The notes under the pieces were generated by a model. That model was given only the letters and a program-made list of their open reading frames with translations. It was not told the origin of the DNA and ran no database searches. The translations under genes were made by a program, and so were the position numbers. This document shows positions 1 through 32,024 of a stretch of 64,000 nt of DNA, piece after piece. How positions within the stretch are numbered: position 1 is the stretch's first letter; each line of letters begins with the position of its first letter. This DNA comes from Lophius americanus. Its lineage: Eukaryota > Chordata > Actinopteri > Lophiiformes > Lophiidae. The stretch is from contig JBBDHG010000037.1 in NCBI GenBank assembly GCA_037951165.1, positions 2,030,001 through 2,094,000 on the forward strand, given 5' to 3'.

Positions 1-30
1 TGTTTTTCGGACATAACTTTTTTATACAAA

Positions 31-504
<474 letters not shown>

Positions 505-507
<3 letters not shown>

Positions 508-795
508 GCTAGAGCTCCTCAAGTTGATTCATATTTGCTCAATTTGGAGTGAATCACACCAAAGTTTCGTGAAATTGAAGAGGTTTGGAGATAAAACTCC
601 CCCTAGTGTTGGAAATATACAATTGAAATTTCATAAAATGAATCCAGTTCTTCCTCGCACAAAGGTCTCTGTGGGTATACAATTTGAAAATCATCCGTTT
701 AATAGTTTTTGAGTCGTGTCATTGACACAAAGAATCTGTGGCGGACACGGTGGAAGCGACGGCGATGACAATTCCATAATAACTCCAACAAATAT
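505..795. repeat. Dispersed repeat, copy 1 of 3
   Basis: A stretch containing the phrase AAGGTCTCTGTGGG preceded by CCAGTTCTTCCTCG and followed by GACAATTCCATAATA. Diverged forms of the same succession recur at about 40515-40800 and, more weakly, 42595-42780. It has no coding potential and does not match an element I can name. Confidence 0.55.
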
Positions 796-1470
796 AATCG
801 CTGCAAGAATACAGGTTGAATGTTTCAATCACGTCAGCCTCATCAGATGTTAGACTGGTAGAGAAAGTGCTTTAGATTTAACAAAATCTGGCAAGAAAAC
901 CAAATAAAATACTTAAAGGTTTGAATTAAATCCTTCTAAAAATTGAGTCTAAAATTCTAGACTCAATTCAAGAGGTTTATTGACATGTACACAGCGGTTT
1001 ACACCATGCATGAAATTCTTACTTTGCTTGTCAAAACAAGACAATAAATACACAACAATGACAAAAGATAAAATTACAATTACCATATGGAGGAAAAGAA
1101 ATAAGTTCAAAAGCTCAGTTTTGAAGCAACCTTAGTAAAAAAAAGTAAGGTGCTTTGTGATTTATGCAAATATATCAATTGTCCTAAATGTGCTTTTATT
1201 TTATTTTATTTCAAATGGTGGGACACATGAAGCTTCACAAAAATTACATAAAGTTTAGGATATGCCAAAACCTGTGTCTGGGTGAAATTTCATGCAAATT
1301 TGCTCGTTGGTTTTTCTGCAGTCTTGCTAACATACACACACAGGGGTAAAAACATTTCCCTGCTTGGTGGAGGTAATAACTTCTTCCTAACTGTGACAGG
1401 GCATTCTGATAATTCACTCTCGTTAACCCTTAACATTGGAATCACATCTGCACGTATGTCTTCTACGAAG
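796..1470. other. Non-coding stretch, presumed adap2 intron
   Basis: AT-rich sequence without a convincing exon. A frame open from 1282 runs into the first recognised adap2 exon, but its part before 1471 has no resemblance to an ArfGAP or PH domain, so it is taken as intron. Confidence 0.5.
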
Positions 1471-4400
1471 GAGAACAAAGGCCCCAAAGCTACAATCTCC
1501 ATTAAGGATTTAAACGCAACTTTACAGCCGGAGAAAATTGGTCATTGTCATGGGTTGCAGATCACCTACCAAGAGGGCGACCACACCAGGAGCCTCTTTG
1601 TTTATCATGAGCGTTCTGAGGTAGGACCGCATGAGCAAAAGACGTTTGAATGACATTAACAGACATGTGTTGTACCGATTGTCATACAGAAGCTGCGAGG
1701 CTATTGAGAAGCTCATGGTTTCTTCTTCTACTCTAGGAAATAGTCATATGGTTCAACGCCATTCGTGCTGCTCGCTATGCATACCTGAAGACCGCATACC
1801 CGACTGGAGGTGATGTAGAGGTAGGCACAAAACCTTCTCAAACCACATACGCTGTCAACATTTACTCCTAGCCTCTGTAAGCTAACGCCTCAAAGTGGAT
1901 GCAGTAATACTTGACTCCATAAATAACTATCAGCCATAACATTATAAACCCCTTACCTAATAGGTCTCCCATTCCTCCGTGGTGCGGTGGATAGAATACA
2001 GGGGTCAGCATGGACCCTCGGGCTGGTCTGCAGTCTCATATTCAAGAAACGCCAATGCACTCTGTGTTCTGACACCTTTCTATCAGAAACCATTTTTTAG
2101 CAATTAGTGTTACAGTGGCTCTTCTCTGGGATGGGACTATAGAGGCCAGCCTTTGCTCCCCGTAGACGTCAGTGAGCCTGAGGCATCCATGGCCCTGTTA
2201 ACCGTTCACCGGTTGTCCTTCCTTTGACCAGTTTAGGTAGGTACTAATAGCTACAAACCATGAACACACACAAGACATCACGTGGCTCTGACCCAGTCGT
2301 CTGGACATCACATTTTGGCCTTTGTCAAAGTTTCTTGGCTCCTGAAGCTTGGCCATTTTTCCTTCTTCCCACGCATCAACTGTGAGGACATTTTTTTTCT
2401 TTCACTGGCTAATACGTCCCACCCCCTGATTGTAACATGACCACTCTCTGGTCAATGGTTATAATGTTATGGCTGATTATTATAAATATGGTAGCTCAGC
2501 AGCAAAAAAAACATCTGAAACATGCACGTTTTCCCTTTTATGTTTATAATGCTTAATGTCTACGTTTGTTTCTTTGTCAGCTGATACCATTGATAACAAG
2601 AAACTACCTCAAAGAGGGATTCATGGAAAAGACAGGACCACTGGTGGGTTATTAAAAACACATAACATGAGGCCAGGTGTGACATGTTTGACAGTTTGTT
2701 TTTCTATTCAACAGAAAAAGGAGCCATTCAAAAGAAGGTGGTTTACATTGGACTCCCAAAGCAGGAAATTGTTGTATTTCAAAGGCCAGCTGGTGAGGAC
2801 AGAATCTCTGTATCTCCTTCTTCCAGCCCATTGCTGTGTTTTGCTGTAATGATGTTTTTCAACTGCTCTATTTCAAATGATGTGTTTTCATTGTTGTGAA
2901 TGTAGGATGCAGTGGAGTTAGGGTTCATTTTCATTGGCACAGAGAGCAAAGGTTACTATGTGAAGGAGTGTGTCCCAAATCATTACCATGGGAACAAGTG
3001 GAAGCGTGGTGTAATGGTGGACACCCCAGAGCGACAGTTCATCTTCATGTGTGAGCAGGAGAGGGAGCAGAGAGAATGGCTGGATGCCCTCAAACAGGTT
3101 CTGTACCGGCCCATGACACCACAGGATTATACCGGTAAGCAGGGATAACATTACAGCAAACATGTCGATGTACGATGAAGCTGATTTCTAATCATTTCTA
3201 ATATTCACACACACTCAACCATACATTACCCTCATCACTTATATGGAAAGGGATATAAAAGAGTCTCAGTGGACTATGATGTTGGCGGATGACATTGTGA
3301 TCTGTAGTGACAACAGGGCGCAGGTTGTAGAAAACCTGGAGAGGTGGAGGTATGCGCTGGAGAGAAGCGGAATGAATGTCAGTCGCAGGCCGACAAAATA
3401 CATGTGTGGAACGGTGGTGCGGATGCAAGGAGTAGAGGTGGAAAAGGTGCAGGATTTCTTAAGGTCAACTGTTCACAGTAACGGCGAGTGTGGAAAAGCG
3501 ATGAAGAAGTGAGTGCAGGCAGAATGGAGCGGATGGACAGGAGTTATCTGTGATAGCGGAGTAGCAGCATAGCAAAGGGAATGGTTTCCAAGATGGTAGC
3601 AAGAGCAGATCTGCTGTATTGTTTCGAGACGGCAGCTCTGACCAAAAGACAGAAGGCAGAGCTGGAGGTGTGAGAATTGTCTTTGGGATTGAGGCAGAGG
3701 GACAGAAAGGAGAACATCAGAGGGACAGCCTAGTTTAGAGGCTAGAGTCGTCTGGCAGACAAAGTAAGAGAGGCCGTATTGAGATGGTTTGGACAGGTGA
3801 AGAGGAGGCGTAGTGGATGTATTGGTAGGAAGATGCTGGAGATGGAGCTGCCAGGTAGGAGAAGAAGGGCAAGACCAGGGCGGAGGTTTTTGCAGGTGGT
3901 GAGAGAGAATATTTCTTCCATTGTTTAGGACTGTCCGGTAGAGTATTACAGGATGTTATAGGGTGAAAATTTGAATGGGGAAATTTGTTAACTATCCCTT
4001 TCTTCTACATAATCATGATTTGTATCACTTTGATGAACTGCCAAATGGAGAAACAATCATTTTTTGATGGAAAGTAACATGGAGCATATGTGTGTATGTC
4101 GTTTTGTAGCCGTTATACTGTTCAGGGTCATGGGTCAACTTAAACCTATCTCACTTGACAACCTCACTGTCAACCTGGGCCTAAAGGGCTGTACTCTCAC
4201 AATTAAGCTGCCCTCAGATAATTTCACTGTGACGCTATGTCTTCATGCGGTTGTCAGACGACGTAACCATACCAACCACCGTATTCAAAGAGACAGTAAG
4301 ATTCATATAGTGGTTTATGGTGATTTATTTATTATTTACTCATACGGCCACCTAGAAAGCAAAAATACCCTGAAACGTAAGAAACACAATCAGGATACAT

Positions 4401-5375
4401 TAGGGTTTCTTCACAGACTCCAACCAATTCTGATGGTCATGAACACACATGATCAAAGGCACACTGGCATTCACACCAAAACACAGCAACCATCTAAAGC
4501 CAGCAATAACCAACAGCTGTTCAAGATACAGAAACATCCAGGTGTCTAACATAAGCTGTTCATCATTTCAAGACAAAGTCCATCCTCCTCTCCTTCTTTA
4601 AAAATTGTTTGTTTGTTTTAAAAGAAGAGGTGTTTACTCAAATCTGAAGGCTTCACAGTAGATTTTCTACTCGGAGACAGCGGTGGAGGAATCTGATTGG
4701 ATAAAACACAGCTGTAATTTATGTGAGCTGCACGAGTAGCAGCCAGGGAGAGATTAAATGAAATTATGTAAATAGACTGATGGAAAAAATAACTATTTAA
4801 AATACATGTATTTAAATAAAGTTTCAATTAAAATGATCGTTAAATAATGAAAATATAATTTTTCTAATTTCTGAGGATGTGTAGGCCAGCACAGAAAGCC
4901 TTTCTGGGCGTGACAGCCACTCACTGAACATGAACAATTCACCAGTTCTTTACAGGACAGAGACAAAGGACCAGTTACTCTCACTTTCACGCCTACAGAG
5001 TCATTAATTCACCTATATTGGATATTTTTGGCCCGTGGGAGGTAACCCACGCAAATACAGAGAAACCAACAGCACAAAAGTTGGATGTGAACTTGTAACC
5101 CTGTCGCTGTGCTACCGACTATGCTATGCAGTGAATCTATTATTATAATGTTATTAAGCAAGATTACTTCATTATTTTGCACTTCAAGGTTAATACACAC
5201 ATTGCACTCATATCCATACATAAATGTTTGCACAGCAAGTTGTGAATAATAATAATAATAATAATAATACATTTAATTTATAATACCCCAACATATTGTA
5301 TTATTTGGCTGAATGACCCCCGATTTTGTCTTGTTTTTCATTACAGCTGAGGCCAACATTAAACATAAAAGATGA
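1471..5375 (+). CDS. adap2: ADAP2 (centaurin-alpha 2-type Arf GAP with dual PH domains), 3' part
   Basis: ADAP proteins are Arf6 GTPase-activating proteins that bind PIP3/PI(4,5)P2 at the plasma membrane; order is ArfGAP, PH1, PH2. Only the 3' exons are here, at 1471-1620, 1737-1820, 2581-2643, 2715-2792, 2906-3134 and 5347-5375. They encode the end of PH1 (GPKATISIKDLNA, HGLQITY, EIVIWFNAIRAAR), the linker NYLKEGFMEKTGP, PH2 (KEPFKRRWFTLD, ELGFIFIGTESKGYY, REQREWLDALKQ) and a C-terminus RPMTPQDYTAEANIKHKR. Splice sites are GT-AG and phases join. The ArfGAP exons would lie upstream of the window. ADAP1 is the alternative; its human tail is similar (PQEYAVEAHFKHKP). I favour ADAP2 because human ADAP2 and RHOT1 share 17q11.2. 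The first exon start is the least certain: 1471 keeps phase 0, and another acceptor lies ten bases on. Confidence 0.85.
1928..2478. mobile_element. Tc1/mariner-type element, internally deleted (copy A)
   Basis: Terminal inverted repeats are visible: ATCAGCCATAACATTATAA at the left and TTATAATGTTATGGCTGAT at the right. The interior keeps pieces such as CACTCTGTGTTCTGACACC and CACCGGTTGTCCTTCC, which I recognise from a widespread fish Tc1/mariner transposase gene in antisense. At 551 bases it is too short to be intact. It sits in the adap2 intron 1821-2580; a second copy is at 23337-23799. Confidence 0.75.
3243..3990 (+). mobile_element. Non-LTR retrotransposon 3' fragment (reverse transcriptase end)
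   Basis: The frame 3243-3512 encodes the reverse-transcriptase YADD-box region as MLADDIVICSDN, then NLERWRYALERSGMNVSR and PTKYMCG, a pattern typical of vertebrate LINEs. After frame breaks, later sequence still translates to a basic C-terminal segment with GRRRRARP-like text (about 3840-3900) followed by FLQVVRENISS. Tyr is replaced by Leu in the ADD box and there are several disruptions, so it is a dead 5'-truncated copy in the last adap2 intron. The clade (RTE-like or another) cannot be fixed by eye. Confidence 0.75.
3991..5346. other. Rest of the last adap2 intron
   Basis: Mostly plain AT-rich intron. An open frame at 4064-4549 shows no recognisable domain. Around 5030-5135 the phrase GAGGTAACCCACGCAAATACAG followed by CTGTGCTACCGAC recalls the 3' part of a common fish SINE/LINE-tail repeat in degenerate form. 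A short (AAT)n run is at 5248-5270. Confidence 0.4.
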
Positions 5376-5754
5376 ACTACAGAGTTGTTAATAGGATGAT
5401 GGGAATAAATCTGCAACATCTGCAAACACAAGGGATGGAAAACAACACAGTTCACCATTTTACTCCCGTTACTGACTCTCATCTGTGTGTTATGGTAAAG
5501 ATTCTCGAACCAGGGCTATGACCCTGTTGCACAGTCTGGACCAACGAATCCCATCATCTCCTATTAACTGACACTGGATCAGATGCTCGATCTCTGACCT
5601 ATGAATGTTCTGTATTCAGGTAAAAGTGGCTTCATTTGGTCTAACATACAACCATGTCACCGTTATGCTTAAATGTAACATAGGTTACAGACAATGCATA
5701 TAATTAATCTATTTTTTATAAAGCAGTGTTCATATTTCTTGACACTATGATTCA

Positions 5755-5760
5755 AATAAA
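5755..5760 (+). terminator. adap2 polyadenylation signal candidate
   Basis: AATAAA hexamer 380 bases after the adap2 stop codon, before any feature of the next gene. It is the first well-placed canonical signal after the stop; no other evidence. Confidence 0.45.
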
Positions 5761-6879
5761 TATGTTACTTTCAAAATGTCTTGTTTAATTTGTGGATGTG
5801 AAGTTTACTTGAGTTTAGAATGAACTTTAATTTGACATTAAGTGTTTTTTGCAGCTTTGACAACTTTGTTTTCCTTGCAGACTCAAATTATATTTGTAAA
5901 TATAGTTTTAGTATTTATGGCCTCCTTGAATTTTACTCAACCTAACAAAACCTGTTTTCTCTTTGTGGTATGAAAGAGTGGTGATCAGCTCCCTTAAGCA
6001 CAATGTAAATTAGTTTTCGCAGATTTCACTTGGTTTTTGTCCTTTTAGAATGAAATAGGAAATCAGAGATTCTCTGAACCAGGTGCCCTTTAAGTCCCAC
6101 GGCTTTACATCACAGCTTTTTAATTAAAGACAATCACTGATTGTCATTTAAACCACATGTCTTTGCAATATAACGCAAAACAAAATAAAACATTTTTTAC
6201 TTTAAAAATAAAAAGGACTCATTTATATCGTTGACTGCAAACACGGAAAAACATTATATTTTTATTGAATATCATACAAGTAAATTAATTGAAATTACTA
6301 TCAAACTTTTATTGTTAATATAATCACACACTGACGTAAACAGAAAAGGGAGAAACAAATATTTTGACCCTGTATGGAACAAAACATGAAAATAAATATG
6401 ATATAAAAATAAATATCACCAAACTAGATTTTCCTGCAAAAGACAAATATAATGATTTGATGATTGGTCATCATGTTTGAAACAGTTCAAAAAAAGAATC
6501 TGACTTCTAAAATAACTTCATGATGAAATTCTGTATTTCATGCAAAATAGTCCATTTTGGTTAGATTAGCCCAACCTCTTGGTGAAGCATATTTTTAGAA
6601 AACTAACTGAGTTTTTTGGTGGTATCAAATTATATAATTATGTTTAGTAAATCCTCACAGGCTCATGAAATAAGTCATTTTCAGTAGATATGGTTAATGC
6701 TCCCTTTGACTTTGACTCCATTTTTGTCCCCTTACTCCTGGCATATACGTGATGCCGGTGGATCATATCATAAACAGGTTCAGTCGTGTGGCATACATTT
6801 TTGAAAATTGAATAGTGATCGGGACATTAAAAGGGTTAAGAGTTCCTTTTCTTTGTCGATAGAAGGCAGCAAAGAAGAC
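5761..6879. repeat. adap2-rhot1 intergenic region with a diverged dispersed repeat
   Basis: AT-rich, without genes. About 6480-6680 shares an ordered series of short matches (TTTTTAGAAAACTA, TTTTTTGGTNGTATCAA, TTAGTAAGTCCTCA-like) with 21540-21770 in rhot1, so the two are probably old copies of one unnamed repeat. About 6740-6780 (CATATCATAAACAGGTTCAG) matches the tail of the LINE piece at 41700-41815. Confidence 0.4.
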
Positions 6880-7277
6880 GAAACGCGTTTTTCAAATCCA
6901 CTATTAAGCTTGTCCTCTCCGGCTAACCGTAGTTGTCGGGTTCTTGTCTGGAGGTCGGGCATGCACATGAAGCGTCCACCACGAAACGCTGTGTAAACGC
7001 CGAAAAGACTGTAATCAGCCCGAAACTACAGACAAATATGCAACAAACTACTCATTAAATGGAATTCTTGCCACGACAATGAGCGTCAAGTTAAGAAGAA
7101 GCGGGTTGTAAACAGGAGGGAGATCCGAAAACTGTCCGTCCGTTTTGTCCTACAAGGCGCCGAGTTTGACAGCGGCAGGCCTGAAGTTAGATAAACTGCT
7201 GGAGGAGGAGGACACCCAAGGACCGCATGAAATAATAAAGACAGACATTTTTTTGTTGACGGAAAAGAGGCAAAAAC
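6880..7277 (+). promoter_or_regulatory. Probable rhot1 promoter and 5' UTR
   Basis: The 400 bases before the rhot1 ATG are clearly richer in G+C and in CG dinucleotides than the AT-rich flanks, with GGCGCC at about 7157, as expected of a housekeeping CpG-type promoter. No TATA box stands out. The transcription start cannot be placed by eye. Confidence 0.45.
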
Positions 7278-26647
<19,370 letters not shown>

Positions 26648-27560
26648 TCAGACAGCATGAGACGTCTTCTTCCACTCCCTCTGTTGACTCTACACTTTCC
26701 CTCCTATCTGAAAGACTCAAAAAGGCTTGATGACCAATCGCAGAGGCACGTCGCCTCACCCCCAACTCCACCTCAACCCCTCCCCACAAACCTGAAAGAA
26801 ACAAATGAGAAAAATTAAAATATGTTTTATATGCCTTGGGAAACTACGAGTGTGGTATATTTTTTTTGTTTTGATGTGGGGAAAGGGACATATTTCTGAA
26901 AAATCACCTGTCCTTCAATCACTTAGAATATGCTGACATTCTGTGATCTGTTGCTCTGGTCTGGGTCAGACATACTGGTTGCCGCATGTTTTCAGCAGAT
27001 CCAACTTTCTTATTTATCCCCTCAGGTCAGTATTATTAGTTCTATGATCGGAGACCAGCAAGAGGCAACCGTAAACAAAATACATCACTAAGGGAGCTGA
27101 ACCTATGTATGATGTGTATCTGCAGTATGTAATGTACTTTTGAAGAATTCTAGCAATGATCCCACACTAGACAGCGTTGCAAGCTAGAACACAGCACCCA
27201 CAGGTGCTGTAAGTGCTATATTTAGGTCATGGATGGACTTGTTTATTTTGTGTGTTAATTTATTAACCTGTTTTTTTTTCTTGTCAGTCCATTTGCACAA
27301 AACAGATGGAGGGAAATTAGCATTTTCCATTTACTTTTATATGTAGTATTATCAAAGCAGTCCTTGTCGCGTATCAAAACCGTATACTTCTGCTTTTAAT
27401 TTTCTCTTTTTCAAATAGATCTTTGTCTCTTATATTTTTATGAACTTACTGACACCTAGAACAAGTAATTACGCTAATAACAGCCATTCAGCACATCTGT
27501 CCCACCTTAAAACTACTGAAGTGTTTTCTTCTCCTTCCCTTTTCCAGCATTTACAATAAA
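26648..27560 (+). other. rhot1: rhot1 3' UTR with poly(A) signal
   Basis: Follows the TGA at 26645-26647 without further coding sequence. AATAAA at 27555-27560 is the first strong canonical signal, giving a 3' UTR of about 0.93 kb. The end point is inferred from the hexamer alone. Confidence 0.5.
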
Positions 27561-28416
27561 GTCAAGTAAAACATTCTACTTGGCACAGCTCCTCATTTGT
27601 GTTATTGGGAGAAATGACTGGCATCATAGCCAAATGGTTGAGCAAAATCTATTTAAATATCTGTAATAAATGACATTTACATCTGCTGATGTCATAGTTT
27701 GTTTCCTTTCTGATAGAGTATGAGGTAGAGACGCTCACCTCTGAATTCTCTCCGCGCCACACTTTGCCTTTTAGACTGGTTTTTGCTATTTTTTTTAAAT
27801 AAATGCTAGATTTTGATTATAAAAAAAGGTTTATTTCACAGCCAAACCTTCTTGTATGTGTGTGTGTGTATATCTCCCTGTAGTAGTCAAAGGTGGTGTT
27901 ATGCAGCCCAAATCACATTTTGGGTCCATTGGCTGTCTAACTGCCAAATAGAGAGGGAGCCGGGTCACATGTCACAAACACTGTAGAGTAACATGAACTC
28001 CATGGTGCTTCTATCAGATTTGATACAGTGGTTATCAAATAGTTTGTTAGCAAAATCATCGTTTTGTTTTTGTTTTAAATCTAAAAACAATCCAGAAAGG
28101 ATGAAAATGTTGGTTCTTTTTTTTGTCTTTAATTCCAAGTTATTCACGCCGTGGCAGGTAAAATGTGACACATTCTAGATCTTACCTGTCCACAGACACC
28201 AAGGTTATGCATTTACACTTTAAGTTTATTTTGGTTACACTATTCAGCCGAGGCTTGATTTAAGATAGTCATAGTGGAGAACAGGTTAGGTGGAATTGAG
28301 AATAGGGAAGTGGGTGAGTTGTGTGGCCGTGAATCACAATGCTCTGAGCCTTTTTAAGGAAGAAGTCACACACAGGTAGACAGATATTGTGTATGAAGTT
28401 ACTGCTGAGGGCCAAC
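27561..28416. promoter_or_regulatory. rhot1-PH adaptor intergenic region
   Basis: Short gap between the inferred rhot1 end and the next ATG. No TATA box or CpG cluster stands out. It must contain the promoter and 5' UTR of the downstream gene, possibly including an untranslated exon. Confidence 0.35.
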
Positions 28417-31400
28417 ATGTCTGCAGACGGGACTAGGACTAATGTGTTGTTTGAAGGCTTCCTGCAGAAAAGAAAAGATAATATGGTAGGTTATCTGAGT
28501 CTTTAATGATAATATGTGTGCGTTAAAAAATAGACTGGAACACTTTTTCTGTCTATAGAGAGTGAGGTGGGTGACGTATTGGTTCAGGCTTCAGAATACG
28601 ACCTTGTTCTTCTACACCAAGAAGAACGGCAGTGCTGTAAGTAACCATTATGTGGGGCTAATGACTTTAAATTCAAACTTGAGAATTATGACGCAGCCTT
28701 TCAAACTGTTACGTTTCTGGTTAATGTTGATTATATACTATTTTGAAATTGATAATTTTTCCTTCTAATAATTTTCTTTCTTGAAATTTATAACAATGAC
28801 TTGCCTTTTTCACAGTCACACCTGAAAGGCAATTACTACATTTACACAGTAAGTCTTCACACCATCAGTAACGTCAGAAATGATCAATCACAACACTTCA
28901 TTCCTATTTCTGGAGGTTATGTTTGAGTCATTACATTGAAGAGTACATATTAGTTTTTTGTCGTAGTTTGTTTTTTCCCTGCTCTGTTTATTACTCAGGC
29001 AAACAACCTGAGTTCCTCCTCCACTGATGTTGCTTTCATTCTATGTATAAAACAGATTGTTTTTGCTGTCTGTCCTCCACCTGGCTCAGGTTCAATCAGT
29101 GCGAGAGGTTCAGAGAGCTGACGGCAGGCGTTTCATGTTTGAGATCATCATGAACAATGGAAAGAGAAAATTACTGGTGAGTCACCTCTGTGGATGTTTT
29201 CTCCTCTTCATTCTGTCTGTCAAACATCTTTTGTGCAGGTCATGACGCAATGTTCTTCATGAAACTTGCCTCACACACTTCAACCATATGCTGGAGTGGT
29301 GCCTTGTGTGATATTTAAACGTCGTACTTTATGACATTTTTAATGTGACACTTAAAAAACCTTGTTAGTTCTACGGATAATTCAACCTTTTTTCATATCC
29401 TTCACACTATTTACTCACTTCAAAGGGGATCGTGGACAGGGAATGCTTATCATTAAATTGTGCACTATGCCAAGGTTGCTTCTCCACACCCATAATTCTT
29501 CTACAGAAGCAGAAATGCCGAACTGGAACTTTATTTCTGACCGTCTGGAAACAAACAGTTACAGATTTTTCTGTCTTTCTTTAGGTTTTCACTTATTTTA
29601 AAGTTAATAATTTTTTACTTGATGCAAACACACACTGTATGGATTTATTCTGCAATGTTTTTGGAAGCCAATAGAGTTGATTGCAACAATATGTCAGTAC
29701 ATAATATTTAACAGTTTTCACCAGATCCTCATTTGTTCTGAGGTTAGACTCGGCTTTCTTCGCTTTCTCTAAGCGAGGGTGAGTTTCATCAGCTGATCTC
29801 ACCATGGAAACCTTTTTCGTTGACAAACAAATTTCAGATGGGGTTGTTTTAAAAGTTTGAATGTGTGTGTGTGTTTGTGTGTGTGTGTGTTCAGGCAGCA
29901 GAGACAGAAGCTCTCAGACAGGAATGGGTTGAACACCTTTGGAAAGCCATGCATCTCTCTACCCATGTGGTTTCCAGGGGCACACAGTGAGTGAGAGGAG
30001 GACTTCCCCCTCATGACAGCTCACATTTAATAGATCGCACTACAAAAACCAAAAAATCAACTTGAACTACATTCTTGAGATGCATTTGAGTGACAACCTA
30101 ACGCCAAGCTGTGATTGGTCCATCTCTCCTCAGCCTTGAAGTGTGTGAGCTGCTGGGGAGAATAAACATTAGCACGCCCGTCTGCTTACACAGTGACGTT
30201 GTGATGGCGTCGCTGTCTGCAGGCCCCCCCTCTGCCCCCACAGGTTACACTCCCCCTCAGACCCAGAGGGTCTCCCTTCCCATCTGCCCGTCAGAGGGGC
30301 TGAGCAGGGAGGATACCACCGAGTCGTCCTTTGGCTCTCAGCCCAACATTGGTACACATTCAAATGAACCCATTTGGTAACTGAGTCTAAATGTGAGCTG
30401 TCCCGTAAAGAGTTCTCTGTTTTTCAGATGACTATTATAAAAGTCCCCAGTTGTCCAGTGGGGTGAGTGATGTCCCACAACAAGAAGGAGACTATGACGT
30501 TTTACCAGTTAGGAAAAGTAGGTTTGCGGTTGTACTATAAATGTAGAAAACAACACATGATGTAGAAACACACTTGATGATGATTGTGGCGTTACACATC
30601 CTAACGGGCCCAGTCCTGTGCCGTCTCTCTCTGGACACAGGTGACATGGAGGCTACAGCACAGATCCACGAGAACATCTACGCCGTTCCTTCATCCTACA
30701 GGTGGGCTGCTGAGGATCCAGGTGAGACTTCTTTTAAATTTTCCCACTGATTAGCTGTTAGATAGTTGATTGTACAAAAATAACAACCATATTTCCTTTG
30801 GTGTGTTTTTTCCAGACTCCGCAGAGAACATATATGATGTACCAAGTTTTGTTCTGAGGAAGATGTCTGATCACGGCGTAGGTAAATCCTGCTTCACAAA
30901 AACTTTCCAAGGCATACCTGTGTTCATTTTCACATTTTCTCGGGTAGTTGGCGTCATATGATTATAACGGTACCATTTCACAATAAGAGTACCCTTGTAA
31001 AGGATCGATGAACTGTTTCCAACGCTGTACACACATCTGTTCGCTGGTAACCACAATTAAACAACTGTGTCATCAGTGGGAGGCATTTTTTCAATCACTT
31101 ACAATTCTGTTTTGACATGGTGCAATATACGGTTTGTTTGAAACGCAACATGAATCAAATCATGTCAGATATGTGCCCCAGTAATAAACAAATGTTTATT
31201 TACCGTTTTATGTTTGAGGTTTTTGAAGGTGAAACAATGAAAAGAAAATTGTAAAAAGAAAATTGTTTTTGACCTTTAAGAAATTCCTTCAATTAGTGAC
31301 CTAAATTAAATTAAGTATTTTGAGAAATTCTCTCTTTACAGGGTGTTATATTTATCTTAAAACACTGCTGGACTATAATGTCAGATGTGTGCGTCCATTA

Positions 31401-32024
31401 TAAACAAACATTTATTTGCTGGTTTGTATTTTAGTTTTCTTTGGAGGTAAAACCATGAAAATAATTTTAAGAATTTCTCTTTTTTATGCTTTTGAACTTG
31501 AAATTACTTCATTTACTATTTGAGTGTAACCTATCATAGAGATTCTTTTGAGTTCATTAAACAATTCCATTTTTACATGATTGACTCTAAAGTAAGGTTG
31601 GAACATTTTACGAGTCATTAATGAGCTTCTATAAATCATTATAGCGGAACTGTATTGACTGCTTACACATCTATTATAAGTAGTTGAATCATTTATAAGG
31701 TGTTTTAATCCTGATTATGAACCAGTTATAAACCCTTTTTAGTATTTTTATTATAAAGTGGTACCAAACTTTGACTTTTAATGACGCCTTAATTTAATTA
31801 GTAACAAGAAACAAAACAATATAAGCAGAATAAATGTCCCTGTGCACAGCTGGAGTATACAACCTTTTACAGCAGCGGTTTTTAGAGTCTCCCTCACCAG
31901 CATTGATGAATCCTTCTCACAAACTGACACCACCTACGGAGGTGATTTTGTGGTGCAGCCGTCTTTGGAGGATACTCACTCTTGCTTCTCCAACCAATCA
32001 CACAACCTGTGTGATTCATTGTGA
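28417..32024 (+). CDS. STAP-like PH-domain adaptor with Tyr-x-x-Pro motifs, no SH2
   Basis: Not a gene I can name. Exons: 28417-28485, 28559-28636, 28816-28848, 29090-29176, 29895-29986, 30134-30351, 30428-30517, 30641-30721, 30816-30881 and a final exon ending at 32024 (321 aa) if acceptor 31873 is used. Residues about 10-115 form a PH domain (VLFEGFLQKRKDN, VTYWFRLQNTTLFFYTKK, RRFMFEIIM, EWVEHLWKAMHLS) closest in feel to STAP1/BRDG1, where FEGFL and TTLFFYT also occur. STAP proteins carry an SH2 domain next; none is encoded here. Instead a Pro/Ser-rich tail has DDYYKSP (Tyr195/196), GDYDVLP (Tyr215), ENIYAVP (Tyr236) and ENIYDVP (Tyr256); YAVP and YDVP fit the CRK-type SH2 consensus Y-x-x-P. 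This suggests a substrate/adaptor of a tyrosine kinase in immune cells (inference). The last exon is ambiguous: acceptor 31850 gives a different frame, to 32064 (342 aa). Confidence 0.75.

Noticed and set aside
1282..1470. Upstream extension of the first adap2 exon
   Set aside because: The translated text does not resemble the PH1 domain and a plausible acceptor precedes 1471.
4064..4549. 161-codon plus-strand frame in the last adap2 intron
   Set aside because: No domain, no resemblance to known transposon proteins that I can see, and the frame lies between two well-supported adap2 exons.
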